This document shows, one piece after another, positions 17,687-25,251 of a stretch of DNA of 47,300 nucleotides. The position numbers and the translations under genes are program-made. How positions within the stretch are numbered: position 1 is the stretch's first letter; each line of letters opens with the position of its first letter. The DNA comes from Actinomycetota bacterium (lineage in GTDB: Bacteria > Actinomycetota > CADDZG01 > WHSQ01). The notes under the pieces are model-generated. The model was given only the letters and a program-made list of their open reading frames with translations, did no database searches and was not told the DNA's origin. The stretch is from positions 1 through 47,300 of the forward strand of contig WHSQ01000022.1 of assembly GCA_009380005.1 (NCBI GenBank). The letters are read 5' to 3'.

Positions 17687-18346
17687 TTACCTGTTAAATC
17701 CTGGGTTGTTCCTGTAGGCGATCTGGCGAACGTGCGCGTTCTGCCGGATGATGTTGATATCCTCGTTGTCGGTGTCTTCCTGGACCGCCTGCGTCATGGC
17801 TGCATCCACGTCCTCGCGGGTGTATTCGTAGAGGGCGCGGGAGCCCATGGCGCCCTTCTGGAACTTGTGAGCGGCCGCGGTCCAGACATAGGCCTGGAGG
17901 GCCGGCGTCAGATTGGCGAAGTCCTGGAATTGCACGAGGTCAACAGTCAACGTGTCCTCTGTGGTCCACGTTTCGGAATTGTTGTCGCGGTCGAATAGCA
18001 GCCACTTGGTGGCGTCGGCCGAGCGGCGCATCACGGCGTCAATGGACGCGGAATGGCGCGGCGTGGATAACTGACGGCCGGAGGAAGGATTGACCGTATC
18101 GACCTTTAGCGTGTCCTCGGGAAGCGGGAACTGATTGCCCGCGTTCTTGGAGATTTCGTAGTTCTTGAGAGTGTTGCAGTGCCAGCCCATGAGTTGGATA
18201 TCGCGGCTAACGCGGTCTAAGACGGCTTCGGCGACTTCGGCGTCGCCAAGGCCGGACGATAGGCTCTGCACGGGAGACTCGCCGATGGACCACAACATGC
18301 TGTTGACGGCCTCAAGTTTGGTCATGTGGCCGGAATTGGTCGCCAT
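17687..18346 (-). CDS. Tail tubular protein A, gp11-like
   Basis: 219 residues against 196 in T7 gp11. The sequence starts with MTKLEAVNSMLWSIGESPV, a form of the family's N-terminus, and contains the DRVSRDIQLMGWHCNT stretch typical of gp11-like adaptors. The protein bridges connector and nozzle. I chose the ATG at 18346 because AGGAG lies seven bases upstream; an earlier in-frame start would put hydrophobic and charged residues inside the capsid terminator. It is separated from the capsid gene by that terminator, the arrangement of T7 genes 10 and 11. Confidence 0.92.
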   Translation of the reverse strand: MATNSGHMTKLEAVNSMLWSIGESPVQSLSSGLGDAEVAEAVLDRVSRDIQLMGWHCNTLKNYEISKNAGNQFPLPEDTLKVDTVNPSSGRQLSTPRHSASIDAVMRRSADATKWLLFDRDNNSETWTTEDTLTVDLVQFQDFANLTPALQAYVWTAAAHKFQKGAMGSRALYEYTREDVDAAMTQAVQEDTDNEDINIIRQNAHVRQIAYRNNPGFNR

Positions 18347-18364
18347 TGGCGGGCTCCTGTAGAT

Positions 18365-18398
18365 GAAAAAGTGGGGGATGAGCCGAAGCCCATCCCCC
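18365..18398 (-). terminator. Rho-independent terminator after the capsid gene
   Basis: On the minus strand GGGGGATGGGC pairs with GCTCATCCCCC (one wobble) around a TTCG loop, followed by a T run (CTTTTT). It lies between capsid exon 2 and tubular protein A, the position of the T7 late terminator T-phi. Partial termination here would raise capsid over tail expression. A further inverted repeat (GTGCTT with AAGCAC) lies just upstream. Confidence 0.8.
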
Positions 18399-18445
18399 TT
18401 GCGTTCGTGCTTGAGGAGGAGGAGGAGAAGCACGAACAACACCGA

Positions 18446-19240
18446 TCAGGTGTTACGGAACTCCCAAGTCCCCTCGTTCCGAACCGGGCCGTGACCGACC
18501 GCGATTTTGGCGACAATGAAATCTTCCTGCCGCCTTACGTCACGCGTCTGCTCCAGGCCCATACCAATGAGCTTGGTGGTGCCAACGCCGTCACGGTGGA
18601 AGCCAACGCCAAGCGTGCCGGAGAAGTCCGCGCGGTACTTGGCCTTGACATCGCCGTTGGCGCTGTCGTCACTCTGGGGCAGAAGGTTGGTGCGATACAC
18701 CATGATGCCATCAACTTCCATTTGGGAGTTGACACCCGCCGAGCCCTGACCACCGAATGTGTAGTCGCGGTTCGTGAAGATGAACGGGTTGGCCGCGTCG
18801 TCAGCGACCTGGGCGTACTTCAGGCTGTCGAACGTCGCGTAGGGAACAGCCACGTGCAGCGGATCGCTGTCGGGGATGTTCGCCTCGCCGGCGTCAATCC
18901 GCATTTCGCGGATGGCTTCCCACCAATCTGAGCCTGCGCCTGTCGCGGCAATGGTGCCGGTCACGTCAGACGAAAGGATCACATTGCCGTTCGGGAACGG
19001 CGAGGTGGAGGAAGCGCCCGCCAAGGAACTGTCGGCACGGGCGGTCTTGATGATCGTCCGGTAGACGTTCTTGTCGAACACACGAGCGAGCGCGCGGCCC
19101 AACTCGTCAGTGTAACGAGAGCGAATGTCAAAGTGAGACATCGCCTCGTCAAGGTCGTAAATGCCGATGTGCGACACGAGCAGGCCGTCAATTGAAATGA
19201 CGCGCTCGGTCTCATCAGTCATTCTGTTCAGCGGAGGACG
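18446..19240 (-). CDS. Major capsid protein, exon 2
   Basis: This exon encodes 264 residues beginning RPPLNRMTDETERVISIDG and including GIYDLDEAMSHFDIRSRYTD, the counterpart of T7 gp10 segment KVITIDGLLTADVLIYDIED. The C-terminus ends RRQEDFIVAKIAVGHG and beyond. Read alone it looks like a gene starting at the ATG at 19222, but that ATG has no ribosome site, the frame is open back to a TAG at 19241-19243, and the first quarter of the capsid fold is missing. The missing part is encoded at 19852-20140, upstream of a group I intron. Ligation at 19852/19240 gives an in-frame junction LGQD|RPPL. Confidence 0.88.
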   Translation of the reverse strand, partial: RPPLNRMTDETERVISIDGLLVSHIGIYDLDEAMSHFDIRSRYTDELGRALARVFDKNVYRTIIKTARADSSLAGASSTSPFPNGNVILSSDVTGTIAATGAGSDWWEAIREMRIDAGEANIPDSDPLHVAVPYATFDSLKYAQVADDAANPFIFTNRDYTFGGQGSAGVNSQMEVDGIMVYRTNLLPQSDDSANGDVKAKYRADFSGTLGVGFHRDGVGTTKLIGMGLEQTRDVRRQEDFIVAKIAVGHGPVRNEGTWEFRNT

Positions 19241-19851
19241 CTAATTCTCCGCCCGCGCAACCGCGCGCTGCTGCATGTTGCCATGCAGATCAGACTATAT
19301 CATAAGCGTTCACGTAGATAAGAGAGAGCCTCGCTGACGACATCAGGGTCGTCTCTCAACTTACCAATTCCAAGGTTACAGTGCTGGCACAAGAGGCCAC
19401 GGACGTTGCCCGTGTTGTGGTTGTGATCAACCACGAGGCCTATCCACGATCTATGAGCACCGACCTGCGGTGCGTCGTCGGCGTGGACGCCGCATATTGC
19501 ACATCGATGATCCTGATCCGCTAACATCTGGTTCAGTTCATCTGCTGTAATGTTGTATCGTTTCAGGATGCGTAACCCGTGTTGCCGCTTATCCCGTCTA
19601 CAATACTTACAGTGACCTTGGAACCCATCCTTACGCGCCCTGTTTGGACCAAACTCAGAATTTGGTTTGGTCCGAGCGCACTTCGGACAGTACTTCATGA
19701 ACACTTCCCCGCGCTTCGGGCCGCTTGGCCCTACTTCCTTTCGGAATAGTCGTTGAACCCTCCTGCCCTAGAGCAGGCGAAGGCTGCTGATTGTCCCAGA
19801 GGGAGTTCCCAGCAATTCACGGGGTTTATGAGAGATCAGGACTGACATTTA
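19241..19851 (-). ncRNA. Group I intron in the major capsid gene
   Basis: 611 nt on the minus strand. P1: exon end GUCAGGAU pairs over all eight bases with GUCCUGAU just inside the intron, including the conserved U.G pair at the 5' splice site. The core then runs AAUUGCUGGGAA (P), ACAAUCAGCAGC (Q), GUUCAACGACUA (R) and, near the 3' end, AUAUAGUCUG (S). P7 forms from GACUAU (19746-19751) and AUAGUC (19293-19298). A P9-like hairpin CUGCAU/AUGCAG follows. The intron ends in G before exon CGUCCU. A homing endonuclease gene lies between R and S, after the small P8-like hairpin UUCC-GAAA-GGAA. Splice sites are my assignment. Confidence 0.9.
19300..19698 (-). CDS. Intron-encoded homing endonuclease, endonuclease VII/HNH type
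   Basis: 132 residues from the ATG at 19698 (GTG at 19704 is also open). An N-terminal zinc ribbon (Cys4, Cys7, Cys30, Cys33) is followed by a helix and the recombination endonuclease VII core, CAICGVHADDAP then VVDHNHNTGNVRGLLCQHCNLGIG. The DHNH and second CxxC are the metal and zinc sites of this family. These enzymes cut intron-less alleles so the intron copies itself in. The gene sits inside the intron, and its stop codon is next to the S strand of P7. Low-GC stretches around it fit a mobile origin. Confidence 0.9.
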   Translation of the reverse strand: MKYCPKCARTKPNSEFGPNRARKDGFQGHCKYCRRDKRQHGLRILKRYNITADELNQMLADQDHRCAICGVHADDAPQVGAHRSWIGLVVDHNHNTGNVRGLLCQHCNLGIGKLRDDPDVVSEALSYLRERL

Positions 19852-20140
19852 ATCCTGACCCAACATCTCCTGGCCGGCCGAATGATACGCGGCCGAAACC
19901 TTCCCTTTATGCGCAGGAGTAAAGACCCGGAAGAAGAGAATAGGTCTTAGGGAACTGCGCGGACTTGCCGGAGCTAATCTCACGCATGTAGTGCTTGTCG
20001 GCGGTGTGGACGGCTTCAGAGAAAGCCGCAAATACCTCGCCTCCGAAAAGCTTGAGGAAGAGACCCGTTTCATCAGACGTGTTAGCCACGTCCATTCCGA
20101 AGCGGGTTGGGGCGCTCGGGTCGCCCACGAAAAGAGCCAT
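19852..20140 (-). CDS. Major capsid protein, exon 1 (contains a frame break)
   Basis: The ATG at 20140 has TTGGAGG upstream. The product begins MALFVGDPSAPTRFGMDVAN and reaches EISSGKSAQFP, matching T7 gp10 SISSGKSAQFP. The frame then runs KTYSLLPGLYSCA to a stop at 19907. The next homologous piece, GKVSAAYHSAGQEMLGQD (T7: GRTQAAYLAPGENLDD), is in the +1 frame and runs to the intron at 19851. So a full capsid protein needs a +1 shift near 19946-19951 or a skipped gap. Sequencing error, programmed frameshift, bypassing or a broken gene are all possible. The split from exon 2 is explained by the group I intron. Confidence 0.82.
19922..19948 (-). promoter_or_regulatory. Stem-loop at the capsid frame break
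   Basis: On the minus strand AAGACC (19943-19948) can pair with GGTCTT (19922-19927) around a 15-base loop. It begins exactly at the lysine codon where the capsid frame must change. Hairpins beside a coding gap or shift site are typical of recoding signals, but a 6-bp stem can also arise by chance. Confidence 0.35.
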
Positions 20141-20289
20141 AGTAACCTCCAAGGTTATTGGTTCTTGGTTGGAGATCACGACACTTCTCTGGTTAATCTG
20201 GTTGACGAGGAGAGCCTTCCCCTCAGGGAGGATCACTCGCGCCAAACGCCTTACGATACTGTCGGGGAATAGAGCTTGCGCTCATAGAC

Positions 20290-20309
20290 GGGCACCCCGA
20301 AGGATGCCC
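20290..20309 (-). terminator. UUCG-loop hairpin upstream of the capsid gene
   Basis: On the minus strand GGGCATCC and GGGTGCCC form an 8-bp stem with a TTCG loop. No T run follows, so a classical rho-independent terminator is unlikely. It may be a processing or stabilising hairpin at the 5' side of the capsid message. It lies between the 175-residue gene and the capsid ATG. Confidence 0.45.
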
Positions 20310-20325
20310 GCTTGATGAAAGCAAA

Positions 20326-20853
20326 CTAGACGATGTTGAGAGTCCCGCCGAGCGCAACGTCGAGATCAAGGGTCTCTTCGCCGCCGCCAACGATGCCAAC
20401 ACGCAGCACGTCGCCGACCATCAGGCCGCCGACGTAGGTCTCAAGGTTGAACTCAATCGCGGGCTCCGCGTCGAGTTCTGCGGCGTAGCCTTCGTCGGCA
20501 TACGCAACGATGTCGTTGTTCTTGAACAGAACCACCGAAGCCGTGTCGGCCGCCTCAGGGGCGATCAGGCCATGGTCAACGTCAACGCCGGTCACCTTCA
20601 CGCGCACAGCGTTGCCCGGAGGGCCGCTGTAGATCACGCCGGGCTCGCCGTCGAGGTCGATACCGTTCACCGGGGTCTCACCGGTACGGCCTTCCGCCGT
20701 GCCACTGTAGGTCCAGTCGCCGTTGATGACGGGGGCCGCGCCTTCAAGGGCTAGAGCCTCAGCTCCTTCGGCCACAACGGCGGCGGCGGTAGCTTCGGAC
20801 ATATCCGCCGAAAAATCGACGGCTTCAAGTTTTACGCTATTGGTCAGAGTCAT
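20326..20853 (-). CDS. Virion-region protein, possible head decoration, unknown
   Basis: 175 residues, acidic and rich in Ala, Gly, Val and Asp, with an alternating beta-strand pattern and no cysteine or membrane span. I do not recognise the family. It sits between the 2OG-oxygenase-like gene and the capsid gene, where head fibre or decoration proteins are often found, so that role is a guess from position. Translation starts at the ATG at 20853 with AGGA nine bases upstream, overlapping the end of the preceding gene by 17 bases. Confidence 0.65.
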   Translation of the reverse strand: MTLTNSVKLEAVDFSADMSEATAAAVVAEGAEALALEGAAPVINGDWTYSGTAEGRTGETPVNGIDLDGEPGVIYSGPPGNAVRVKVTGVDVDHGLIAPEAADTASVVLFKNNDIVAYADEGYAAELDAEPAIEFNLETYVGGLMVGDVLRVGIVGGGEETLDLDVALGGTLNIV

Positions 20854-21505
20854 TTTCTTTTTCCTGCTTGGGAGGGATGTACTTAAGGATCGTCGCGTTA
20901 CACGAAATGGCGATCCTTTCGCCGCTACGCACCGGATGGACGAAGTGGGGGAACCACGACGGAAAGATGATCATCTGTCCCGACTTCGGAGTGATCCGAA
21001 AAGCCGTTTGGAACTTCAGACCCTTCCGCTGGTAGCCGGAGCTACCCCGTGTGTCCACGAACTCAATATCGCCTGGACGGACGCGGGCTCCCGTTGCCAT
21101 TGTTATTTCATCGGCCTCATCGGTGTCCACGTAGTAGACGCCGGAGAAGTGACAATTTGGGTGGGAGTGGACCGTGGCGTAACCGCCATTGGTATAGACC
21201 ATCCCCCAGGCCATCATGTGGATGTCACATTCGCCTTGGGGGTCGGCCCCATAGGTTCCCGCATAGGCGCGGAAACTTTCACCGAACATCTGGCTCAGCT
21301 TCTTCCCGGCCTCTCCGGTCCACCGGAGTAAGCCGTCGTCGCTGTGCCAGGTGCCGGCCGTATTAGATCGGTACAGACCTGTAGGGTCCTCCTCCCGACG
21401 CTTGTAAATCGCCTCCTTCAACTGCCGGTTAAGATCGGCCGTGTCCTCCCACTCCTTGGCGCCGACGTGTGTGGGGAAGGCGCTCATAATCTGGAGCGGA
21501 GACAT
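20837..21505 (-). CDS. 2-oxoglutarate/Fe(II) oxygenase-like protein
   Basis: 222 residues. The core HSHPNCHFSGVYYVD (from residue 113) and SGQMIIFPSWFPHFVHPV with GERIAISCN (175-203) match the style of putative 2OG-Fe(II) oxygenases found in phages and bacteria (TIGR02466 type). Candidate metal ligands are His113 or His115 and His187 or His190; Arg197 is the likely 2-oxoglutarate ligand. These enzymes hydroxylate proteins, nucleic acids or small molecules; the target here is unknown. It is located inside the head-gene cluster, between scaffold and capsid, with its ATG overlapping the scaffold stop (CTAATG). Confidence 0.8.
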   Translation of the reverse strand: MSPLQIMSAFPTHVGAKEWEDTADLNRQLKEAIYKRREEDPTGLYRSNTAGTWHSDDGLLRWTGEAGKKLSQMFGESFRAYAGTYGADPQGECDIHMMAWGMVYTNGGYATVHSHPNCHFSGVYYVDTDEADEITMATGARVRPGDIEFVDTRGSSGYQRKGLKFQTAFRITPKSGQMIIFPSWFPHFVHPVRSGERIAISCNATILKYIPPKQEKENDSDQ

Positions 21506-22353
21506 TAGAGCCCGCTAGTGTGCGCCCGCGGGTTCGTGTCCCACTTGGACGCCCGCGCCTTCGCGTAGACCTCACTACGGAATGCCGGGTCGGTCTTGTA
21601 CTTGGGGTTCTTCTGGTCGGCAATCATGTCGGATTGCGAAGCATAGCCCTGGGCTGCGCCTGAGCCGCCGCCGGATGCGTTGGGCGAATTGACGCCCGCA
21701 CCGCGCTCGCCGGGCGGAAGGCCCGCTTTCTGGAGAAGCTCGTTGATGGCTCCCTTGCGGGTCACTTCTGACTTGCTACATAGCTGGGTGTTGTACGCCT
21801 GGAGGTCCTCTTCAGAGAGGGTCTTTTGCGCCCATGCGGCCACCGCGTCCATGCGGTCCTGACCGCCAAAGCCATCCACAACCGACTTAACGTGGTCCTT
21901 GGCCTTCCCCATGACGCCGTCAATGTAGTCCTCAACGACGTCCTCGGGAATCCCGACCGCCTTCAGCGCGGCGTAGTCCGCCTGCGTGATGTCGCCGGTC
22001 TCAATGATCGTGGAGCCCAGCTTATCGAAGTCGAGACCCGCCTTCGCCACGAGAGACTGTGCGTTGTCGTCGGTGACGCCCGCGGGCTTCGTGTCCGCGG
22101 GGGCGTCCGGCTTGGCCTCGCCGCGCTGGGCGACCTTGAACTCGGCCTCCTTCGCGTGCGCCTGCCAATTGTAGGCCTTGGTGTCCTTGTTGAAGTACTT
22201 GACGAACTGCTCATCGGAGACCCCAAGGGCCTTCGCAGAGGGTTCATTAGGATCAACTGCGGGCACCTTCGCATCGGCCAGGGTCATGCCTACGTTCTCG
22301 GCATGGCTGCCCTGGACATTCTGTACGTTCAATTCACCGTTGGCTTCGGCCAC
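21505..22353 (-). CDS. Capsid scaffolding protein, gp9-like
   Basis: 282 residues (T7 gp9 is about 307), acidic, highly charged and predicted helical, with low hydrophobicity: the usual profile of a podovirus scaffold. A recognisable C-terminal stretch is NPKYKTDPAFRSEVYAKARA, a form of the family's YxxDPAFRxxVxxKL region. It lies between connector and capsid, as in T7. The scaffold directs prohead assembly and leaves before packaging. Confidence 0.87.
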   Translation of the reverse strand: MAEANGELNVQNVQGSHAENVGMTLADAKVPAVDPNEPSAKALGVSDEQFVKYFNKDTKAYNWQAHAKEAEFKVAQRGEAKPDAPADTKPAGVTDDNAQSLVAKAGLDFDKLGSTIIETGDITQADYAALKAVGIPEDVVEDYIDGVMGKAKDHVKSVVDGFGGQDRMDAVAAWAQKTLSEEDLQAYNTQLCSKSEVTRKGAINELLQKAGLPPGERGAGVNSPNASGGGSGAAQGYASQSDMIADQKNPKYKTDPAFRSEVYAKARASKWDTNPRAHTSGL

Positions 22354-22571
22354 TACGCACTCCTCTTGCTTAGTGCATCACTGATAACTTGATCGGCCTC
22401 GGCGACCAGAGCGTGCTGCTCCGGCGTCGCCCGGCCCGACTTGACCGCGCGGATCGCATCCACGCGGGCGCGGGAGAACTCAATATTGTCTCCCCTGACT
22501 ACCGTTGACATCTTCCCAAACGGGTTCTGTTCGTTGAACGGCTTGGGGTCCCACCCGGCACTATCAGACAT
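22353..22571 (-). CDS. Small protein between connector and scaffold, unknown
   Basis: 72 residues, charged, containing WDPKPFNEQNPFGKMSTV and an alanine-rich helical C-terminus. I do not recognise it. Its ATG overlaps the end of the preceding 68-residue gene and its end abuts the scaffold start, so all are probably translated from one late message. A minor assembly role is conceivable from position only. Confidence 0.65.
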   Translation of the reverse strand: MSDSAGWDPKPFNEQNPFGKMSTVVRGDNIEFSRARVDAIRAVKSGRATPEQHALVAEADQVISDALSKRSA

Positions 22572-22770
22572 TACTTGTCTCCTCAGTCGTATAGTACCTC
22601 CAGATACACAGCCCGAGTTTACGCCCGAAAAGTTCCATCACCTCTCGACTCTCTAAACTCTCATCCCGATCCACATAGGCGCGGGCCACTGGCGTCCCCT
22701 CAGGGAGGGCTCCCACCACCTTGTCTACAGTTTCAGGGCCAATCAGGACCACCAGCATTATCTTGTTCAT
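22564..22770 (-). CDS. Small alpha/beta protein after the connector, unknown
   Basis: 68 residues beginning MNKIMLVVLIGPETVDKVVGAL, a short strand-helix pattern, with no recognised motif. Its start codon overlaps the connector stop (TAATGA), implying coupled translation. It has no obvious T7 counterpart. The length, start overlap and open frame support a real gene. Confidence 0.65.
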   Translation of the reverse strand: MNKIMLVVLIGPETVDKVVGALPEGTPVARAYVDRDESLESREVMELFGRKLGLCIWRYYTTEETSNV

Positions 22771-24308
22771 TATTTCTCTCCTCCTTGTTTCACCACTTCA
22801 CGCGCCACACCGGGCGCGGATTTCGTCATCATTTCGGACTGCATGGCGGCTTCCTGCTGCTGTTGGATCATCGCCTCGGCCTCCGCTTCGTCGCGGACGG
22901 CATCGGGGAACCCGAGACCGAGGAAGGCCCGGTGCAATATCTTCGGCATCTTCACGTAGGTCCCGGCGCTCTCGTCGGTCGCCAGGAAGGAGCGGACCAG
23001 TTCCGCCGCCTGCATGGCGCGGTTCACGTCGCGCTCACGGGACAGGGCCTCAAGGCCCGTCAGGATCACGGGAACAACCGTCCCTTTCGGGAACGCCGGG
23101 AGCCGCTGTTCTGCCTGCATTTGCAGGATCAGGATGCGGGTCCGGGCCTCCATCATTTCCTGCGACAGGGTGCTGAAGGTCCCGCCCAGCGACGCCTCAA
23201 GTTCCTGCAAGTCCCGCTCAATCTCCGTCGCGGTCACGCGCTCGGCGTTCCGCTGGGCGCCCGACATCAGCAGGAAGGCGCGGGACAGGCTGTCGCGGAG
23301 TATCTGGACCTGATTGGCCGTGATCTGGTAGCCGCGCGCGTTGTCGAAGGACTTGAGTTCCACGTTGTCCGGGTCCACCACCACCACGTCGCCGTTGATG
23401 GCGGACACGAGGCGGTTCTTGACGCCGGCGGCAGCGGCGCTCGGGCGGAGCGCAATGAAGTTCCGCGACGCCATCGCGGCCATTTCAAGGTTGGCCTTCT
23501 CCAGGGCGTCCAGTGAGCGGAGGTCCGCGATATGATCTTCGACCTTGGAGCGGCCGTAGTCCTCACCCGGCGAGGCGCTCCAGCGCAGGCAGAAGTAGGG
23601 GAACTCATCAACGGCCCAGCTAGTGGGCGAGCCAACGGAGGTTCCGTTGCCTAATTCCTGCGTGCGCCGGTAGAACTTCCGGGTCTTCTCGGAAACCAGC
23701 TTGATATGGGTATACAGTTCGATTTGTTCGTCTTTGGCCTTCTCGGGACTGGCCATAGTCATCTTCGGCGCTTCAATGCCTTCCGGCAGAGCGTCACGGT
23801 CAAAGCATTCCTTGATAACCAGTTCCAGAACCGAGCCGTCGTAGTTCCGGCGGACGACGAACTGGTCCAGCCGGAACAGGCGAATGCGGTTGTCGGGCAA
23901 CAGATACTCCACGACGGAGCCCGCCACCATCAACTGCAACAGGCTCATCAGGGTACTGGCCCGCCAGCCCTTGCCCTCAGCCTCGCCCTGTACCAATTGC
24001 TCCGCAATCGTCAGACCCTTGGCCGTGGCGGTGTCCACTTCGCCGCCGTTCATCAACTTCACGGCCGGGTCCAGGTCGAACCGCATGTACGGGCGCCCGG
24101 CAGGCAGGAAGGACACAAGCATCCGCGAGGATAGGTGCGCCACGCCGCGACCGCCGAGGCCCTGATAGGGCTCGATCAGATGCGAGGTGTTGGACTGGCC
24201 CTCAAGAGGGACCAGAGAGGGGATGGTCAGCAGCGCATTGTGTCGCGCTCTTTGTAGAAACTGGGAGCGGTTCGATGTCAGCTTCTCATAGCGAGATTTA
24301 GCGGACAT
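22770..24308 (-). CDS. Head-tail connector (portal), gp8-like
   Basis: 512 residues, close to T7 gp8 (536). Recognisable family pieces are RYEKLTSNRSQFLQRAR at the N-terminus, TIPSLVPLEG, YQGLGGRGVAHLSSRML, and the long helical RDSLSRAFLLMSGAQRNAERVTATEI followed by REL-type helices. The connector forms the dodecameric ring through which DNA is packaged and to which the tail attaches. Its order, before scaffold and capsid, is that of T7. Confidence 0.93.
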   Translation of the reverse strand: MSAKSRYEKLTSNRSQFLQRARHNALLTIPSLVPLEGQSNTSHLIEPYQGLGGRGVAHLSSRMLVSFLPAGRPYMRFDLDPAVKLMNGGEVDTATAKGLTIAEQLVQGEAEGKGWRASTLMSLLQLMVAGSVVEYLLPDNRIRLFRLDQFVVRRNYDGSVLELVIKECFDRDALPEGIEAPKMTMASPEKAKDEQIELYTHIKLVSEKTRKFYRRTQELGNGTSVGSPTSWAVDEFPYFCLRWSASPGEDYGRSKVEDHIADLRSLDALEKANLEMAAMASRNFIALRPSAAAAGVKNRLVSAINGDVVVVDPDNVELKSFDNARGYQITANQVQILRDSLSRAFLLMSGAQRNAERVTATEIERDLQELEASLGGTFSTLSQEMMEARTRILILQMQAEQRLPAFPKGTVVPVILTGLEALSRERDVNRAMQAAELVRSFLATDESAGTYVKMPKILHRAFLGLGFPDAVRDEAEAEAMIQQQQEAAMQSEMMTKSAPGVAREVVKQGGEK

Positions 24309-24324
24309 TAGAGGCGCCTATGGA

Positions 24325-24588
24325 TTAACCGATGGAGATGCCGGAACGGGTCTGACTACCCCCTTGTGCAAGGTCGATACGCAGGGCGCTGCGGCCGGTG
24401 CGGCCGGCCAAGGCCAAGCGGCGCTTGCGCGTTTGCGCCACCGCGTCCGAGCGGTTGGGGTCCACGTCGCCGCTTTGCCTGGCCGCGGCGTCGTCGCCCT
24501 TGGTGTCACGAACGATGAAATTGGGGGACTTGGGCTTGCCGCCCAGGAGCCCGCCAGTAGCGGTACGAAGGAGTTTGTCTACACCCAC
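24325..24588 (-). CDS. Small virion-region protein, T7 gp7.3-like in position
   Basis: 87 residues from a GTG with AAGGAAT upstream; an earlier start is open but overlaps the acetyltransferase-like gene. The protein is basic and low in hydrophobics, with LLGGKPKSPNFIVRD and GRTGRSALRIDLAQGG, a glycine/serine-rich tail of the kind seen in the small protein before the connector in many T7-like phages (gp7.3/gp6.7 group). It may be a tail or host-range component, by position. Confidence 0.6.
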   Translation of the reverse strand: MGVDKLLRTATGGLLGGKPKSPNFIVRDTKGDDAAARQSGDVDPNRSDAVAQTRKRRLALAGRTGRSALRIDLAQGGSQTRSGISIG

Positions 24589-24592
24589 GGGA

Positions 24593-25012
24593 TTATTCCT
24601 TAATTTGCAGGGTTGCCACCGCACCATGAACTGTGAATCCAAGGCGCCGATAGATACGGCCGATGTGCGGCGTTGTGACTTGAGCGATAATGGCGCGCGG
24701 CCCCATGGCCACAATCGCCTGATTAAACTGATCTATGACTTCTCGTGTGAGCCACCGCCCGCGCCACTCCGGGCGCGCGCTGCCGTGAACTTCAACTACC
24801 CCGTCCACGACGGGACTGAGCCAGATAAGGCCGACAAGGGCATCCTCGTGGGAGACCTCTAGAAGCCAGCATTGGTTAAGAACTGTTGCGGGCCATGGAT
24901 GCGGGTGTAACGACTTGACGAACGTTGCCAAGTGGGTCAAAGACATCGGGGAAGCGCAGTTCGGGTCCGTCAGATATACTTGCAGGCTCCCCTTCAGGCT
25001 GTCCGTCGTCAC
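24593..25012 (-). CDS. GNAT-type acetyltransferase-like protein
   Basis: Up to 139 residues. The segment VEVHGSARPEWRGRWLTREV resembles the acetyl-CoA-binding strand and loop of GNAT proteins, followed by PHIGRIYRRLGFTVHG, the family's IYRRLGF C-terminal strand. Related proteins occur before the connector in several T7-like phages. The start is uncertain: the frame is open from a GTG at 25012, but an ATG at 24946 reduces the overlap with the previous gene. The substrate is unknown, and the acetyl-CoA loop is not canonical, so it may be structural rather than catalytic. Confidence 0.65.
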   Translation of the reverse strand: MTTDSLKGSLQVYLTDPNCASPMSLTHLATFVKSLHPHPWPATVLNQCWLLEVSHEDALVGLIWLSPVVDGVVEVHGSARPEWRGRWLTREVIDQFNQAIVAMGPRAIIAQVTTPHIGRIYRRLGFTVHGAVATLQIKE

Positions 25013-25223
25013 TTGCCTCGGCCTCCTCCTCCTGCTGCCACATAACCAGTTGGTCCACGAGGCTGCGGGCGCCGGCCTTGAAGGCGAGGCGCATACGGGT
25101 TTCTTCGTTAGACAGCTTGGCCCAGCCTTGGATGGTCTGGGGGACCTCTGCGGGCTCGATGTTGTCGGAGAGCCACTGGATCAGGTCGTAGGAGAATCGT
25201 GGCAGGGTGTCTTGGGCTGCCAT
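24876..25223 (-). CDS. First gene of the virion operon, unknown acidic protein
   Basis: 115 residues with a helical first half (FSYDLIQWLSDNIEPAEVP, ARSLVDQLVMWQQEEEAEA) and an acidic, proline-containing second half. I do not recognise it. A GAGGAGG ribosome site precedes the ATG, and putative promoter motif A lies about 30-50 bases upstream, so this is the first gene read from the late promoter. It overlaps the acetyltransferase-like frame by 71 to 137 bases depending on that gene's start. Confidence 0.7.
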   Translation of the reverse strand: MAAQDTLPRFSYDLIQWLSDNIEPAEVPQTIQGWAKLSNEETRMRLAFKAGARSLVDQLVMWQQEEEAEASDDGQPEGEPASISDGPELRFPDVFDPLGNVRQVVTPASMARNSS

Positions 25224-25251
25224 GAGTCCTCCTCAAATATTTGGTTACGTA

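Noticed and set aside
18446-19222. A stand-alone 258-residue capsid gene starting at the ATG at 19222.
   Set aside because: No ribosome site, missing N-terminal quarter, and a clear intron junction upstream.
19715-19745. A motif A-like word (GAAGTAGGGCCAAGCGG on the minus strand) near the capsid gene looked like a late promoter.
   Set aside because: It lies within the group I intron core right after the P8-like hairpin, so RNA structure explains it better, and it differs from the consensus at several bases.
19849-20073. Separate 74-residue minus-strand gene ending SAAYHSAGQEMLGQD.
   Set aside because: Only its last part is meaningful; it is the continuation of the capsid exon in the +1 frame.
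22575-23516. Plus-strand open frame of 313 codons opposite the connector gene.
   Set aside because: Antisense shadow with His/Arg/Gly-rich low-complexity sequence and no start signal.
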